From an uncultured Pseudomonadota bacterium (GTDB lineage: Bacteria > Myxococcota_A > Polyangia > HGW-17), in NCBI GenBank assembly GCA_938004375.1, contig CALKWH010000278.1, positions 1 to 64,000 on the forward strand: DNA of 64,000 nucleotides, in the 5' to 3' direction. Below, piece by piece: positions 63,171 to 64,000 of this stretch. A model generated the notes under the pieces. It saw only the letters and a list, made by a program, of their open reading frames with translations. It was not told the origin of the DNA and did no database searches. The position numbers were made by a program, and so were the translations under genes. Numbering within the stretch: position 1 is the stretch's first letter; every line of letters begins with the position of its first letter.

Positions 63171-64000
63171 ATGCAGGACTTCGTGCAATGGTCCATCGAC
63201 GTGCGCCGCTTCTGCCGCCAGTGGCACGGCCGCCTGGGTGGCTACATCGGCCGCGACGACTTCCTCGAGTTGTTCCTCACCGAGGACTGGAGCCGGTTCG
63301 AGACCGAGTTTCACCTCCACTTCACGGCCGCCACCCCCCGGTGGCTGAGCACCGTCCTGAGCCCTGAGGCCCGCGCCGGCGTGCTCACGCCCACGGTGGC
63401 CCTGTGGGACCTGATGCAGTCACTGCGCACCTCCATCGAGGGCTCGGCCTCGCTGGCGCCCGTGGAATACTTCGTCGCCATCGTCGAGGAGTTGAAGAAC
63501 CTCACGGATCGCCTCGAGGAGGACCGGGTGCGGTACTACTCGGCGATGCAGGAGGAGGTGGTCTCCATCGACCCGGACATGGTCGAGGACGAAGCCTCCC
63601 TAGAGCTCGACGACGAGGACGCGGATCCGGGCGCCGAGCTGGAGGCCACCGCCCGCACGAAGAACCCGCTCGCCACGCCTCTGGACCCGGCCGCCCTGGC
63701 GCCCCGGCTCCCCGGCTTGAAGAAGAAGCGGAAGAAGGTCGTGAACCCGGCCGCCTACGACGGCGCGCTGGCCGCCCTGGATCCGGACCAGGGGCCGATC
63801 CTGAGCCTGGCCGGCAAGAAGAAGACCGGCGTGCTGCCCACCACCCCCGAGGGGGCGGTGGCCCTGCCGGCGGTGGCCCTCGCGCTGTACGACACCCTCC
63901 TGCGCGTCGCCCGCGGCCAGGAGCGCCCCGGGGAGGCCGAGTTGGTGGCTTATTGCGGGCGGCGCTTCGAGGAGCTGCGCCCGGCCGCCGGCGAGGGTCC
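63171..64000 (+). CDS. Protein of unknown function, cut by the window end
   Basis: An open frame from the ATG at 63171 runs off the window without a stop (276 codons seen). It begins MQDFVQWSIDVRRFCRQWHG and has an acidic low-complexity stretch near 126-150 and a Lys-rich piece near 180. The start is 2 bp after the exporter stop, with AAGGG upstream. No family recognised. Confidence 0.75.
   Translation, partial: MQDFVQWSIDVRRFCRQWHGRLGGYIGRDDFLELFLTEDWSRFETEFHLHFTAATPRWLSTVLSPEARAGVLTPTVALWDLMQSLRTSIEGSASLAPVEYFVAIVEELKNLTDRLEEDRVRYYSAMQEEVVSIDPDMVEDEASLELDDEDADPGAELEATARTKNPLATPLDPAALAPRLPGLKKKRKKVVNPAAYDGALAALDPDQGPILSLAGKKKTGVLPTTPEGAVALPAVALALYDTLLRVARGQERPGEAELVAYCGRRFEELRPAAGEG

Overview
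The window is GC-rich (roughly two-thirds GC by eye) chromosomal DNA. The gene content points to a deltaproteobacterium-like member of the Myxococcota or a close relative. The evidence is a Hanks-type Ser/Thr kinase with PEGA repeats, FHA and GYF proteins with AgmX/PglI-type C-termini, a Glt/Agl-like envelope motor, a pilMNOPQ operon, Asp/Cys-rich repeat lipoproteins and a C-terminal hydrophobic-Arg sorting tail. No plasmid, phage or transposon genes are visible. Species cannot be named from the sequence.

Layout. 1-340: hairpin-forming tandem repeats downstream of a GltG-like gene. 330-5548 (minus): GltG-like FHA protein, a small secreted protein and a transmembrane Ser/Thr kinase. 5628-17741 (minus): an NtrC-type regulator, then a promoter and the run pilM-N-O-P-Q, a lipoprotein, purM and a purN gene fused to a DUF523/TudS domain. 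17842-19575 (minus): GltJ/AgmX-like zinc-ribbon/GYF protein. 19804-20913: an orphan recombinase-type DNA-binding protein and an AT-rich intergenic island with repeats. 20914-25703 (plus): a two-gene surface-protein operon. 25695-31811 (minus): a seven-gene regulatory operon (ribbon-helix-helix protein, lipoprotein, PPC-like protein, sigma factor, V4R-like protein, double cyclic-nucleotide-binding protein, flippase-like membrane protein). 31852-36702 (minus): ftsZ, ftsA, a lipoprotein and pyrimidine-nucleoside phosphorylase. 36808-49021 (plus): a strong promoter, then five exported proteins (three TPR/coiled-coil) and a TolQ-TolR-TolR stator set. 49142-52313 (minus): tRNA-Ser(CGA), tRNA-Ser(GGA), SRP RNA, dnaX, ybaB, recR. 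52404-64000: miaA, an Asp/Cys-repeat lipoprotein, a rhomboid protease, an amidase, an Asn-repeat lipoprotein, guaA, an RND/MMPL exporter and a gene cut by the window end.

How it fits together. GltG-like, GltJ-like, the TPR periplasmic proteins and the TolQ/TolR stator together resemble the trans-envelope core of the Myxococcus gliding machine and the related Nfs spore-coat machine. No outer-membrane barrel subunits (GltA/B/H) are seen here. A type IV pilus alignment/secretin operon lies among these genes, so two envelope-spanning machines sit within 50 kb. The PilQ secretin carries an exceptionally long coiled coil between its AMIN domains. The best candidates for something undescribed are that PilQ, the PurN-DUF523 fusion, and the sigma-factor operon with its putative repeat operators.
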